A DNA stretch of 64,000 nucleotides from JACRLW01 sp046349595 (GCA_046349595.1 JAXMCA010000001.1:1-64000); one strand, 5' to 3'; shown: positions 26,464-36,003, numbered from the stretch's first letter. Numbers and translations are program-made. Notes: generated by a model from the sequence alone, not told the origin.

Positions 26464-26771
26464 GACCGCATCACCTGGATCACGCGACGCAGGTCGTCCT
26501 CGACGAAACCCGGCGACACCCGGATCGAGGCGTCGGCGAACGCGATCTCGATCGTCGCACCGAGGGGGACCGTCGGCTGAACCTCGACGAGGTCGGCGCG
26601 CGCTCCGTCCTCGACACCCGACGTGTGATGGAACCGCTTCCGCCAGCCGTAGATCGTCCAGACCGACAGCCCGGCCTCGCGCGCGAACTCCCGGACCGAC
26701 TGACCACTTCGCTCCAACTCCGAAAGCAGGTCGCGGATCTCACGCTCCTGCACCTTGGTGAATCTGGCCAT
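26457..26771 (-). CDS. tnpA: IS66 accessory protein TnpA
   Basis: The 104-residue protein has an N-terminal helix-turn-helix (SVREFAREAGLSVWTIYGWR) of the transposase-8 type and a short C-terminal part (IEIAFADASIRVSPGFVEDD). It is the first gene of the element, with 58 bp to the right end that must hold its promoter. It probably binds the element's DNA. Confidence 0.93.
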   Translation of the reverse strand: MARFTKVQEREIRDLLSELERSGQSVREFAREAGLSVWTIYGWRKRFHHTSGVEDGARADLVEVQPTVPLGATIEIAFADASIRVSPGFVEDDLRRVIQVMRSC

Positions 26772-26776
26772 GCTGG

Positions 26777-28474
26777 TCAGTGTCGGCTGCGCGGGAGCGA
26801 TTCACAGATGGGGTCTATCGGGCGCCTACTGTAGAACTCGAAGCCGAGCAGGACTTGGAGGTTGGGCAGTCCAATGCCGATCGACTTCTCGTGGAGTCCC
26901 GCCTGTTCGACGAACGGCATGATCGTCGCATTGCGATGGGCGGTGTCGACGTTGATGAAACACCCCGGAGCCCCGATCACGCTGAGGCCGAAAGGAAGCG
27001 GCCAGTTGGGGTCCTGGAACAACCAGTGGTCGTCGAGGGTGAAGAACAAGACCCCAGAGAATCCCGTGTGGTCCGGGTCTGTGCTCGGGCAGATGCCGTC
27101 GATTCGTAGCGTGAAGGTGCTCCCAACGCGTGGCAACGAAAGCGCCGAGAGCCGGAGACTGCCGCAGTGTCCCGCACACGACAGCCGGTATTCCTCATAC
27201 ATCGTGGTTGCAGTGAAGGTCTGCACCTGCGCTGGGAAACTTGCGCTGGGGTTCTCCCAGACGACGAGACTGGTTTGGCTTCCGTTGTCGAAGGCGAATG
27301 CCGCCGCATCAGAACCGGAGTGTGTCGGGCCTGCGGGGACTTGTCGTTGCCAATCTGCCCCGTCCCAGGTCCAGGTGTCGTCGAGATCCCCGGATGACCC
27401 AGTGCCGCCTTGCAACACGGCCAAGTGTTCATGCGGCAGGTCGACGAACACGGGCGTTGAACGCGCCGGCGGCAAGTTGGCGGGGAACTCCTGGGTCCAG
27501 GTGATCCCGTCCCAGGTCCAGGTGTCGCCAGCGAGTCCACCGGACGTGTTGCCCCCGAACAACACGACGCGCTGACTGCCCGTGTGGTACGCCATCGCAT
27601 GCCCGGAGCGGCCTGGCGGCGAGAGTGCAGGTGCGCGCTGCATCCAGTTCACTCCATCCCACTCCCACGTGGTCGCGGATTGGACTGCGCCCACGGCTCC
27701 GCCGAATGCAACCACGCGTCGTCGAGCAGCGTCGAAGGCGAAGCTTGCACTGGCCGGGGGTACCGGACCGGTCGACTGTGCGACTGTCCAACCGTGACCG
27801 TACCAGCGGAGAGTCTGATTGTTCGAGACCGCGATGACACCGATGCCATCGAAGACGATCTGGGACAGCGTTCGCCCCGGGAAGCTGGCGTTGATGTGCC
27901 AGACCTGACCATCCCACTCTCCCGTCTGCATGTTGGATGGTCCACCCACCACGACACCTACGCCACGCAGCGCATCGAAGGTTCCGCACGCACCTGCGAA
28001 ACTCACCGGCGCGGAGTAGGGGGTGCTCCATCGCCATCGTGGCAACGCTTCGATCACGGCCGGGCGTGGGAAGTTCTGCGCGTCGTCCCACCGCCCGCTA
28101 CCCGGCTGGAGCGCGACCCAGTGCTCGACGCCGCCGGTGTTGCTCGGTTGACCGGTTGCCCAGTTCGAATAGCTGGCGGCTTCTCCATTGCTCCAGGCCC
28201 AGACTCCGTTGTGCCCGAAATCGGAGAGACCGATCCACAGGCCGCCCAGATTGTTGGCCGCGAACTGCTGGACGATCCAGCTCTGCTCCGGCGCGTCGCG
28301 GATGGTCACGAGATGGGAGCCAACCGTCGTCGCGTAGGACTGGGCGGCATCCCACGTCATCGGAGCCGTCACCGCATAGAGGTGCCCATTTCCAGGATTC
28401 TGGATCCAGTTCTGTGCCGTCAATCCGGCAACGAGGGATAGGGCGAGGAGAGGCGAGAGCGGCGGCACGTGCAT
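26777..28474 (-). CDS. Secreted C-type lectin/Kelch-like protein, 3' end cut off by IS66
   Basis: It has a signal peptide (PLSPLLALSLVAGLTAQNW). A C-type lectin-like domain (about 25-150) has HLYAVTAPMTWDAAQSYA, LWIGLSDFG and WVALQPGSGRWDDAQNF. Kelch-like repeats (about 165-420) include RVVAFGGAVGAVQSATTWEW, RVVLFGGNTSGGLAGDTWTW and DDTWTWDGADW, and a C-terminal beta domain follows. The ancestral protein had 575 residues. The insertion after codon 548 replaces its last 27 residues with 17 from the element (RRPIDPICESLPRSRH after a Ser). Lectin domains of this type often bind sugars. The ATG at 28474 is chosen because it begins the signal peptide. The sigma factor gene lies 114 bp upstream. 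Confidence 0.85.
   Translation of the reverse strand: MHVPPLSPLLALSLVAGLTAQNWIQNPGNGHLYAVTAPMTWDAAQSYATTVGSHLVTIRDAPEQSWIVQQFAANNLGGLWIGLSDFGHNGVWAWSNGEAASYSNWATGQPSNTGGVEHWVALQPGSGRWDDAQNFPRPAVIEALPRWRWSTPYSAPVSFAGACGTFDALRGVGVVVGGPSNMQTGEWDGQVWHINASFPGRTLSQIVFDGIGVIAVSNNQTLRWYGHGWTVAQSTGPVPPASASFAFDAARRRVVAFGGAVGAVQSATTWEWDGVNWMQRAPALSPPGRSGHAMAYHTGSQRVVLFGGNTSGGLAGDTWTWDGITWTQEFPANLPPARSTPVFVDLPHEHLAVLQGGTGSSGDLDDTWTWDGADWQRQVPAGPTHSGSDAAAFAFDNGSQTSLVVWENPSASFPAQVQTFTATTMYEEYRLSCAGHCGSLRLSALSLPRVGSTFTLRIDGICPSTDPDHTGFSGVLFFTLDDHWLFQDPNWPLPFGLSVIGAPGCFINVDTAHRNATIMPFVEQAGLHEKSIGIGLPNLQVLLGFEFYSRRPIDPICESLPRSRH
26809..26829 (-). repeat. IS66 right terminal inverted repeat
   Basis: The 21-bp end on the tnpA side is the inverse of 24462-24482 with one mismatch. 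The target duplication follows directly. Confidence 0.93.
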
Positions 28475-28588
28475 GGCGGTTTCCCGGTTCCTGATCCGCA
28501 CCGGGCGAGAGACCTCCCGGCGGCAGTGCGCGGAACGACGTGGCGTGCAACGTGTGACCGCAGAACCCGGCGCAAGGAGCGGACGAGG

Positions 28589-29191
28589 TCAGGAGGCGCC
28601 GTGTTCGTTCCAGCCGCGTCGCAGTTCGGCGATCGCGCGCGAGAGGCGCTTGCGCGCCGCGACCGCCGTGATCGACAGGCGGGTTGCGATCTCCTCGTGG
28701 TCCAGACCCTGCATGCGCAGTTGGATCACGGTCGCGGATTCTGGTGGTAGCTCCTGCACGAGCCGGCGCAGGCGCAACAGGTCCTCGGCATCGACCACGC
28801 TGCTTCCGGGTGACTGGCCGCAATCGGCCAGGTCGAGCGTGCTCAGCGAGATCGCATGTGTCGCGCCATTGCGGCGCAGGCGGTTGTGGTGGCGCGCGAG
28901 ATCGGACTTGCGCCGCTGCAGGATGGCGTCGAGGAACGCGTAGAACTCACCCCAAGTCGCGCCGCGGAAGTAGCCGACGTTGCGCACGAGGTCGAAGAGG
29001 GTCTCCTGCGTGAGGTCCTCGGAGTCGAGCGATCGTCGGAGGGTGTCGGTCGGGGACATGCGCACCTTGACCATCCCGCGGATGTGCGTCCTGATCTGTT
29101 CGAGCGCGGTGCGATCCGCATGTCCGCGAAGTCCCGACAACAGGTCCAAGAACTGCTGCAGGTCGGTGGGGCGCTCCGGCGTTGCGCTCAC
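28589..29191 (-). CDS. ECF-type RNA polymerase sigma factor
   Basis: The 200-residue protein has region 2 (about 55-115: RRSLDSEDLTQETLFDLVRN, FYAFLDAILQRRKSDLARHH) and region 4 (about 140-195: LPPESATVIQLRMQGLDHEE, IATRLSITAVAARKRLSRAI, a helix-turn-helix for the -35 box). No region 3 is present, as in ECF factors. Its start overlaps the stop of the kinase gene by 4 bp (ATGA), so the two are translationally coupled. Kinase-linked ECF factors are common in Planctomycetota. The kinase may control it by phosphorylation, which is an inference. No anti-sigma gene is visible. Confidence 0.87.
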   Translation of the reverse strand: MSATPERPTDLQQFLDLLSGLRGHADRTALEQIRTHIRGMVKVRMSPTDTLRRSLDSEDLTQETLFDLVRNVGYFRGATWGEFYAFLDAILQRRKSDLARHHNRLRRNGATHAISLSTLDLADCGQSPGSSVVDAEDLLRLRRLVQELPPESATVIQLRMQGLDHEEIATRLSITAVAARKRLSRAIAELRRGWNEHGAS

Positions 29192-31512
29192 TTGGGCACC
29201 CGCTTCTCCTCGGAACGGTCGGCCACGAGCTGGAAGCAGGGCTCCAGACCGAAGAGCGAGTTGGCGTAGGCCGTCAGGAAACGCACGAACGCAGCGTACG
29301 GGAGAGCCTGCGTCGCGACCATGTCGCAGCGGATGCGAAGCTCCGAGATCCCCGGCGCAGGAAGACCGTGCAGCTCGATCGGGCAGTCCGAGTTCACGCC
29401 GAAACCATCCACCCCGTTCAAGGTGTATTGGGTTCTCGGGTTCACGGGGTCAACGATCGCGTCAAGACACTCATGCCACTCCTGATCGTCGACCTTCCAA
29501 CGCAGTCGCATCGTGCTGCCGTGATGGTCCTCGCAGTGGACGGCAAGGGCTGCAAACACCGACCGTACGCGGTGAGGGAATCGGATGCGCAACTCGACCC
29601 ACGCTTCTCGATCCGCGGCCAAGGGCGCGAAGGTCGTGTTGCGCTCTTGGTAGATGTAGCCGGTCTGAAGCCCCCTTCCTGGCTCGGGTTGCTCACGAAC
29701 CTGGGCGGGACCGTCCAGGAACTTGTCGGCGACGCCGCCGAGTTCGAAAGAGAGCCCGGGGGGCGGCGTGGCGAGCACATTTGCCCACTCCATGCGGACA
29801 TCTCCCTCCACGTCTCTCAGTCGACCGAGACGGAGGGCGCAGGATTCGATGCGTTCTCGTTCGATGAACACCGAAGTGGTGGTTCGCTGGCCGCCGTTGT
29901 CGACGAGGACGACCGAGTGCGGACCGCTCGGCAGACGGATCCGCGCGCGCCAGTGAGGCTGCGGGTAGCCGGGGCCCAACAGCGGCTTGTCGCGCCCCAT
30001 GCTCAACATCCGGTAGCTGACGCCATCGACGAGGCATTCTTGCGGGGGTAGATCGACTCTTGTCATCAAGTCGAGCAGGCCGGTGTCCGGGTCGATGACG
30101 GTCCCCTGTTCCGGGCCGAGTTCGTCGAGCTCCGGTACCCGGTGGAGCACGTTCTCGCGAACGAACTCGCGATCGGCGACGATCCTTATCGGTATCTCCA
30201 CACCGGGAAGTCGCGGTGAGGTGTAACGGAGATCGAACACGCTCCCACGCGGGACGCGCCAATCGACGACGGGAAGCAGGAGTGGAATCCGCGACCCATC
30301 GGAGTACGTCAGACTTCCATTCTGATCATCCTCCAATCCCATGATCGAGATCAGGGAGTACTGCGGCCACACGAGCCAGGCGATCAAGCTCAGCGCGACG
30401 GCGGCCAAGATCATCGCGGACGCACGCCCCTTCGGATCGCGGAGTGCGCGACGAATCGGGCCCGGCGCCCGCCGTGACACCGTTCCATCGCTGAGCCACG
30501 AACGCAGATCGACAGCGACCGCGCCGGCAGTCGCATACCTCCGTCGTGGCTCGGGCTCGAGGCACCCGTAAAGGATGCCGAGCATCGCGGCGTCGAGCCC
30601 GGCGCGATCGCTCGCGTCGAGGCGGAGTGGACCGCGGCGGTAGCGGCCGAGGTCGCGTAGGTTCTTGCGCAGCTCACGTCCGGTCAGCGCGGTGTGCAGC
30701 ACCAGGCCGAGGGCGAATACGTCGGTACGCGGACCGATCGCGTCGAGATTTCCGTCGAGCTGCTCGGGCGCCATCCAGCCGACGGTCCCGACCACCGCGC
30801 CGGAGCGCGTCCAAGACAGTTCGCGGAACAGGTCGCGGCCGAGACCGAAATCGATCAGCACCGGTGACAGGTCGGCCCGAACGATGATGTTCGCTGGCTT
30901 GACGTCGCGATGGACGATGCCTGCGTCGTGGGCGCACGCGAGTGCGTCGGCGATTGCTGCCAGGAGGCGCACGATGCGCCGTCGATAGCTCGCGGTGGCG
31001 AACACACTGGACGTCTGGTCGATGCCGGCGGTCAGGGACTCTCCGATGTCGTCCAGAGCTTCGCCGGTGGTGAGCGCAGCGAGAAGTCGATCGAGGTCCG
31101 TGCCCTCGATGTAGTCCATGACCAGGAAGGCGCCGAACTCGGGACTCACACCGTGCGTCCGGTAGCGGACGATGTGCGCATGGTCGAGCGTCCGGAGGAT
31201 CCGGCACTCGTTCTCGAATCGAATCTGGGCCGCTTCGTCGAGATGCCCGAACACCTTGACCGCCACGCGCTCGTTCGCGGCGTCTTCGCCGAGATAAGTG
31301 ACGCCCATCCCGCCGGTGCCGAGGATGCGCAGCAGACGGACATCGCCTGCGCTGCGACCCTGCAGACCGAAGGCGGCCGAGGCGTCGGTGGTTCCGGGGC
31401 GGGCGACAAGTTCCAGCAGCGCGCGCCACGGATCGCTCCCGTCGGCATCGATGCGCTGCTCGAGTTCTGCGGCAAGGGTGGGCGGAGGGTCGGCAGGCTC
31501 TTCCATCGACAT
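29188..31512 (-). CDS. Transmembrane Ser/Thr protein kinase with exported C-terminal region
   Basis: The 774-residue protein carries a Hanks-type kinase domain (about 55-320). It has the glycine loop LGTGGMGVTYLGED, the ATP lysine in VAVKVF, HRDVKPANI, DFGLGRD and GWMAPEQL. One membrane helix (about 365-385, MILAAVALSLIAWLVW) follows. About 390 residues probably lie outside the cytoplasm, with PEGA-like and jelly-roll-like beta sequence (VVLVDNGGQRTTTSVFIERE). I start at the ATG at 31512 because GGAGG lies 4 bases upstream; the frame also opens further upstream. It is coupled to the ECF sigma factor. It probably senses an external signal. Confidence 0.88.
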   Translation of the reverse strand: MSMEEPADPPPTLAAELEQRIDADGSDPWRALLELVARPGTTDASAAFGLQGRSAGDVRLLRILGTGGMGVTYLGEDAANERVAVKVFGHLDEAAQIRFENECRILRTLDHAHIVRYRTHGVSPEFGAFLVMDYIEGTDLDRLLAALTTGEALDDIGESLTAGIDQTSSVFATASYRRRIVRLLAAIADALACAHDAGIVHRDVKPANIIVRADLSPVLIDFGLGRDLFRELSWTRSGAVVGTVGWMAPEQLDGNLDAIGPRTDVFALGLVLHTALTGRELRKNLRDLGRYRRGPLRLDASDRAGLDAAMLGILYGCLEPEPRRRYATAGAVAVDLRSWLSDGTVSRRAPGPIRRALRDPKGRASAMILAAVALSLIAWLVWPQYSLISIMGLEDDQNGSLTYSDGSRIPLLLPVVDWRVPRGSVFDLRYTSPRLPGVEIPIRIVADREFVRENVLHRVPELDELGPEQGTVIDPDTGLLDLMTRVDLPPQECLVDGVSYRMLSMGRDKPLLGPGYPQPHWRARIRLPSGPHSVVLVDNGGQRTTTSVFIERERIESCALRLGRLRDVEGDVRMEWANVLATPPPGLSFELGGVADKFLDGPAQVREQPEPGRGLQTGYIYQERNTTFAPLAADREAWVELRIRFPHRVRSVFAALAVHCEDHHGSTMRLRWKVDDQEWHECLDAIVDPVNPRTQYTLNGVDGFGVNSDCPIELHGLPAPGISELRIRCDMVATQALPYAAFVRFLTAYANSLFGLEPCFQLVADRSEEKRVPK

Positions 31513-31552
31513 TGACCTCCGGACCAGAACCGGATGTCGGGACGGAACGTCG

Positions 31553-32659
31553 TCAATCCAAGGGCGTGACGTCCGATCCGGGGCGGGATCGCGAAGCCCC
31601 TTCATACATGAGTCGGTACGACCTCACCATTCTCGCCAGGCCGTGACGTCGCTCGGCACTCGCCCGTCCGCGCGCGCCGAGCTCGCTGCGTCGGGACGCA
31701 AGGCGGAGTCCGTCGATTGCCTGGACGAGCTCGGCTACCTCGTTTTGGATCAGGATCACCCCGTCCGGCTCGCCGGCGGCCGCAGGGATCCCACCGACAT
31801 CCGAGGCGATGACAGGAAGTCCAGCCGCCATGCCCTCGAGCATGGCCAAGGGGAGGCCCTCGTGGTCGGAGAGCACGGCGAGCACGTCGATGTGGTGCAG
31901 GAATGCTGGGACGTCGATGACGGTGCCGCGCCATTCAGCGTGCGGCACCCTTTGCAAGGCGGCAAGGATCGGGGCGCGGTCGGGACCGTCACCGGCGATC
32001 GAGACGTCGATTGCAGCGCCTCGTTCTTCGAGTCGACGCGCAGCCTCGAGCAGCAGATCGTGGCGCTTCGGTGGCGCGAGGCGTGCCAGCATGCCGACGC
32101 GTAGCAGGCCCGAGTCACGATGGGATCGCGGAGCGAAGCGCTCGACGTCAACGCCGTTGGCGATCACTTGCGCATCGCGCACGTAGCCCGCTGCACGCAA
32201 TCGCTCTCGCAAATCCTGTGAGACCGTGACGACCGCCTGCGCGTACCTGGCGGCCCAGCGCGCGAGCTGACGTGTGACCCAGCCGGCCGCGACCGGCGGA
32301 TTGTGGTAGGTGGTGACCAGGGCAGGACGGCGGCTGCGCGGAATGCAAAGGCGCGCCAACGCCGCAAGCACCAGGGCGGTGGTGTTGTGGGCGTGCACGA
32401 TGCGCGCGTGGCAACGCTGGAGTTCGCGCGCGGTTGCACGCACGAGCGATGCATCGAGCCGACGACGGCGCTGCACATGCGTCACCGGGACGGTGGCTGC
32501 GAGCGCGTTCTCCGGCTCTGCGTCGTCGCGCGCGTCGAAGGTCAGCACACGGTCGTCGTGGCCTTCTTGGCGCGCGGAGCGCACGAGGTCGACGACGACC
32601 TGTTCCAGTCCGCCGATGCCGAGCGTCGCGCAGATGTGGACGACGCGCGTGGAAGGCAT
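31553..32659 (-). CDS. Glycosyltransferase family 4 protein
   Basis: The 368-residue retaining, GT-B-fold enzyme is expected to transfer a sugar from a nucleotide-activated donor to a glycan or lipid at the cytoplasmic face. Visible are GIGGLEQVVVDLVRSA (acceptor side), VIANGVDVERFAP, VGMLARLAPPKRHDLLLEA and the EX7E motif in DHEGLPLAMLEGMAAGLPVI, followed by SDVGG. The donor and acceptor are unknown. It lies 18 bp after the Tricorn-like gene and 40 bp before the kinase on the same strand, so these are probably one operon. Confidence 0.88.
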   Translation of the reverse strand: MPSTRVVHICATLGIGGLEQVVVDLVRSARQEGHDDRVLTFDARDDAEPENALAATVPVTHVQRRRRLDASLVRATARELQRCHARIVHAHNTTALVLAALARLCIPRSRRPALVTTYHNPPVAAGWVTRQLARWAARYAQAVVTVSQDLRERLRAAGYVRDAQVIANGVDVERFAPRSHRDSGLLRVGMLARLAPPKRHDLLLEAARRLEERGAAIDVSIAGDGPDRAPILAALQRVPHAEWRGTVIDVPAFLHHIDVLAVLSDHEGLPLAMLEGMAAGLPVIASDVGGIPAAAGEPDGVILIQNEVAELVQAIDGLRLASRRSELGARGRASAERRHGLARMVRSYRLMYEGASRSRPGSDVTPLD

Positions 32660-32677
32660 GGGCGGACCGGGCGCCGT

Positions 32678-35600
32678 TCACTTCTTGCTTCGGCGGAACG
32701 GCGACGACCCCGGATCCACGAGCCCGCGGCGATCGGGGCCCTCCGGCACCGCAGGCCGCGTCGCCGGCGGATTCTTCTCCAGCTCCGTCAGCAGGTGGCG
32801 GATCGCCGCTTCGAGCACCGGTTCCTTGCCGGCGACGATCTGGGTGGGGTCGTCGAGGACTTCGATGTCGGGCTCGACGCCGAAGGCTTCGACGTCCCAT
32901 TCGCCGTTCGTGTTGACGAAGGCGAAGCCGGGGACGGCGAGGCCGCCTCCGTCGACGAGGCCGGGCGTGCCGCTGTAGCCGACGAGGCCGCCCCAGGTGC
33001 GCTGGCCCATCAGGGTGCCGAGGCCGAGCTTGCGGAAGTAGAAGGGGAAGGCATCGCCGCCGGAGCTGGAGTAGCCATTGATCAGCATGACCCGCGGGCC
33101 GACGAAGGCGTTGTTGGGCGCGGCGGCGAGCTGGCGGTGACGGCGCGACCAGTAGTTCAGCACCGGTTGGCCGATGCGGAAGGCCATGTCGTCGGGGATG
33201 AAGCCGCCGCCGTTGTAGCGGTCGTCGATGATGAACGCGTCCTTGGTGCGCGCCTGCGCGAGCCAGCCCTCGTAGAGCTCGCGGTGTCCTTCGATCGCGG
33301 TGTTCGGCGTGTGCACGTAGCCGATCCGCCCGTGCGACATCTCGTCGACGATGCGCCGGTTGTGCTCGACCCAGGTGATGTAGCGCAGGCCCTGCTCGGA
33401 GCGCGCCGCGCGGACCTTCTCGGTGCGGGCGCCGAAGCTCAGCGGCTTGTCGTTGACGAGCAGGTCGACCATGCGACCGGCCTTGCCCTCGAGGAGGCGG
33501 TAGACGTTGTCGTCACCGCTCAGCTCGTGGCCGTCGACGGCGAGCAGGAAGTCGCCGACCTTCACGCTCACGCCGGGATCGCGCAGCGGATTGCGCGTGC
33601 CCTCGTCCCAGTTCGCGCCGGCGAAGATCGACTTCACGCGGTAGCGCCCGTCGACGATCTCGAACTCGCAGCCGAGCACGCCGGTGTCGACGCGGTCGAC
33701 CGACGGCAACTGTCCCGAAGCGACATAGGTGTGGCCGCAGTTCAGCTCGCCGATCAGTTCGCCGAGGAGGAAGTCGAGGTCGGAGCGGTGCGCGATGTGC
33801 GCGACCAAGGGACGGTACTTCTCGCGCATCGCGACCCAGTCCACGCCGTGCATCTTCGGGTCGTAGAAGAAGTCGCGCATCACGCGCCAGGCGTCGCCGT
33901 ACATCTGCGCCCATTCGGTGCGCGGATCGATGCGCAGGCGGATGCCGCCGGTCGGCAGCGGATTGCTGCCGGCTTGCTGACCCGGTGCGACATTGGCGAA
34001 GCAGAGCTGACCGCCGCTGCGATACAGCATCTTGCTTCGGTCGGGAGAGAACGATGCGCCGAACACGCTGCCCAGCACCGGGCTCGACTTGCGGCTGTCG
34101 ACCGACCACTTCGAGAAGCCGGAGCCGTCGTGGTAGAGCACGCCGTCGTCGAGGCCGAGCGTGAAGCCGTAGGCGCCACCGCTCGGCAGCGGCAGCACGA
34201 CGATGCGGTCGTGCAGGCCGTCGCGATCGATGTGCAGCTTCTCGTCGCCCTTCTTCGCCTCGTCCTTCTTCGCGCCTTCCATGTCCTCGCGCGGCGCGGT
34301 CGGGCTCTTGCCGTCCTTCTGCAGGATCACGGCATACAGACGACGGTCGAGGTGTGGCGCCGGCCCGTGCACGTAGTCGCGTGCGGAGCTGAACCACAGC
34401 CAGCGACCTTTCGGATCGAAGCTCGGCGCGCCGTCGTCCCAGTCGTCGTCGGTGACCTGGAAGGGCTCGGCCTTGTCGCTCGGGCACAGCCAGACCGCGT
34501 CGAGGCCGTTGGGCGATTGCTTGGTGTAGCACAGCCACGAGCCATCGGCCGACCACTGCATCTGTCCGACCGGCGCTTCGATGCCGCGGTCGAGCAGCGT
34601 GCGCGCGCGCGTGGCGACCTCGACCACGAACAGGTCGCCGGCATTGTCGGTGACCGCGATGCGGTCGCTCTTCGGCGACCATTGCGCGTCGAGGATCCAC
34701 GAGCCGGTGCCGCGCGTCAGCTGCGTCTCCTGGCCGTGCTCGAAGTTGCGCACGAACAGCTCGTAGTCGTCGCCGGCCTCGGCGACGAACAGCACCTGCG
34801 AGCCGTCCGGCGACCACTGCGGATCGCGCTCGCGGCGCGACGGCGTCTGCGTGAGGTTCACGGCTTCGCCGTTCTCCTTGGGCACCGAGAACAGGTCGCC
34901 GCGGAACTCCACGACCGCACGCGCGCCCGACGGCGAGATCGCGAACTCGCCGAAGCCGGAACCGCCGTCCTTCCACTGCGGACGGGTCCAAGGTTCGTCG
35001 TCGGCCAGCGTGATCGACAGCTTGCGCACCTTCTCGGTGCCGCGCTCCATCAACCAGATGTCGCCCCCGTGCTCGAAGACCACTCCGGCGTCGCCGCGGG
35101 ACGGGAACAGGCAATCGAAGTCGTGGAAGTCGGTGACCTGCCGCGTGACCTTGCTGCCGAGTTCGTAGCACCAGATGTTCAGCGTGCCGGTGCGATCCGA
35201 GGTGAAGTAGATGCGGTCGTCGACCCACATCGGCCAGTTGTCGGTGCCGGGAAAGTCGGTGATGCGCTCGGTGCGGTTCTGCAGCAGGTCGTAGATCCAC
35301 ACGTCCTGCGCGCGCCCGCCGGTGTAGCGCTTCCAGGTGCGCCACTCGCGATCGATCGGGTTGTAGGCGAGCTTGGTGCCGTCGGGCGACAGCGAGAAGG
35401 GACCACCCTCGGGGATCTGCAGCGGCTGCTCGAGACCCTTGCCGTCGGCGGGCACCAGGTAGTAGCGACCGTTGCGCTCGCTGTACGGCGTACGGTTGGT
35501 CTTCACGACCACGAAGCGGCCGTCGGGCGTCCAGTCGTAGGGCAGGTTGTCGTAGCCGCCGCGCGGCGGCATCGGGCCGACGTCGGGATACCAGGTGAGC

Positions 35601-35899
35601 TGACGCGGCGCGCCGCCTTCGCTCGACACCACCCAGATCTGGCGCGAACCGGAGTACTCGCCGCTGAAGGCGACCGTCTTGCCGTCGGGCGCGATGCGCG
35701 GCATCACCTCGAAGCCGTCGTCGAAGCTGGTCAGACGTCGCGCGACGCCGTCGCTCAGCGACGCGATCCACACGTCGCCACCCTTCACGAACGCGACCTT
35801 GCCGGCCTGGGCGTGGGGGAAGCGGAGGAGGCGGGCCGGGCCGTCCTGGGGGACGAGCGGTGTAGCGAGGGTGAGGGCGAGGAGGAGGGACCTGTTCAT
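32678..35899 (-). CDS. Tricorn-like protease (S41 family)
   Basis: The 1,073-residue protein has a signal peptide (NRSLLLALTLATPLVPQDG), so it is exported. It has two beta-propeller regions (about 30-340 and 345-650) with WD40/TolB-like repeats (DGKTVAFSGEYSGSRQIWVV, PDGSQVLFVAEAGDDYELFV). A PDZ-like domain follows (GVSVKVGDFLLAVDGHELSG, about 790). The S41 catalytic domain has the nucleophile Ser near residue 943 in LINGYSSSGGDAFPF. Tricorn enzymes cut peptides produced by other proteases. A signal peptide suggests peptide digestion in the periplasm or outside. It is the first gene of the putative minus-strand operon and divergent from the helicase. Confidence 0.9.
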   Translation of the reverse strand: MNRSLLLALTLATPLVPQDGPARLLRFPHAQAGKVAFVKGGDVWIASLSDGVARRLTSFDDGFEVMPRIAPDGKTVAFSGEYSGSRQIWVVSSEGGAPRQLTWYPDVGPMPPRGGYDNLPYDWTPDGRFVVVKTNRTPYSERNGRYYLVPADGKGLEQPLQIPEGGPFSLSPDGTKLAYNPIDREWRTWKRYTGGRAQDVWIYDLLQNRTERITDFPGTDNWPMWVDDRIYFTSDRTGTLNIWCYELGSKVTRQVTDFHDFDCLFPSRGDAGVVFEHGGDIWLMERGTEKVRKLSITLADDEPWTRPQWKDGGSGFGEFAISPSGARAVVEFRGDLFSVPKENGEAVNLTQTPSRRERDPQWSPDGSQVLFVAEAGDDYELFVRNFEHGQETQLTRGTGSWILDAQWSPKSDRIAVTDNAGDLFVVEVATRARTLLDRGIEAPVGQMQWSADGSWLCYTKQSPNGLDAVWLCPSDKAEPFQVTDDDWDDGAPSFDPKGRWLWFSSARDYVHGPAPHLDRRLYAVILQKDGKSPTAPREDMEGAKKDEAKKGDEKLHIDRDGLHDRIVVLPLPSGGAYGFTLGLDDGVLYHDGSGFSKWSVDSRKSSPVLGSVFGASFSPDRSKMLYRSGGQLCFANVAPGQQAGSNPLPTGGIRLRIDPRTEWAQMYGDAWRVMRDFFYDPKMHGVDWVAMREKYRPLVAHIAHRSDLDFLLGELIGELNCGHTYVASGQLPSVDRVDTGVLGCEFEIVDGRYRVKSIFAGANWDEGTRNPLRDPGVSVKVGDFLLAVDGHELSGDDNVYRLLEGKAGRMVDLLVNDKPLSFGARTEKVRAARSEQGLRYITWVEHNRRIVDEMSHGRIGYVHTPNTAIEGHRELYEGWLAQARTKDAFIIDDRYNGGGFIPDDMAFRIGQPVLNYWSRRHRQLAAAPNNAFVGPRVMLINGYSSSGGDAFPFYFRKLGLGTLMGQRTWGGLVGYSGTPGLVDGGGLAVPGFAFVNTNGEWDVEAFGVEPDIEVLDDPTQIVAGKEPVLEAAIRHLLTELEKNPPATRPAVPEGPDRRGLVDPGSSPFRRSKK

Positions 35900-36003
35900 C
35901 GCGGAGGGTCGGAGTTGCGAAGCGGTTCGGATCGGGGTGGGTACCGATACGGCGCTCCTGCGCCGACTGCCAACGTCATCTGTGTTCCGCTAGGCTCCAG
36001 GCC
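35900..36003. promoter_or_regulatory. Divergent intergenic region, Tricorn-like protease and helicase
   Basis: The 104 bp separate two divergent genes and must hold both promoters. No boxes could be placed with confidence. Confidence 0.3.

Larger units (their letters stand above)
24462..26829 (-). mobile_element. Complete IS66-family insertion sequence
   Basis: The element is 2,368 bp. The ends are 21-bp inverted repeats with one mismatch: GTAAGCGCCCGATAGACCCC at 24462 and GTAGGCGCCCGATAGACCCC inward from 26829. The flanks are identical 8-bp direct repeats, TGTAGAAC at 24454-24461 and 26830-26837. IS66 elements are known for GTAAGCG-type ends and 8-bp target duplications. All three genes (tnpA, tnpB, tnpC) are intact and in the standard order, so the copy may still be active and probably arrived recently. 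It is inserted in the lectin/Kelch gene, in the same orientation. Confidence 0.96.
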
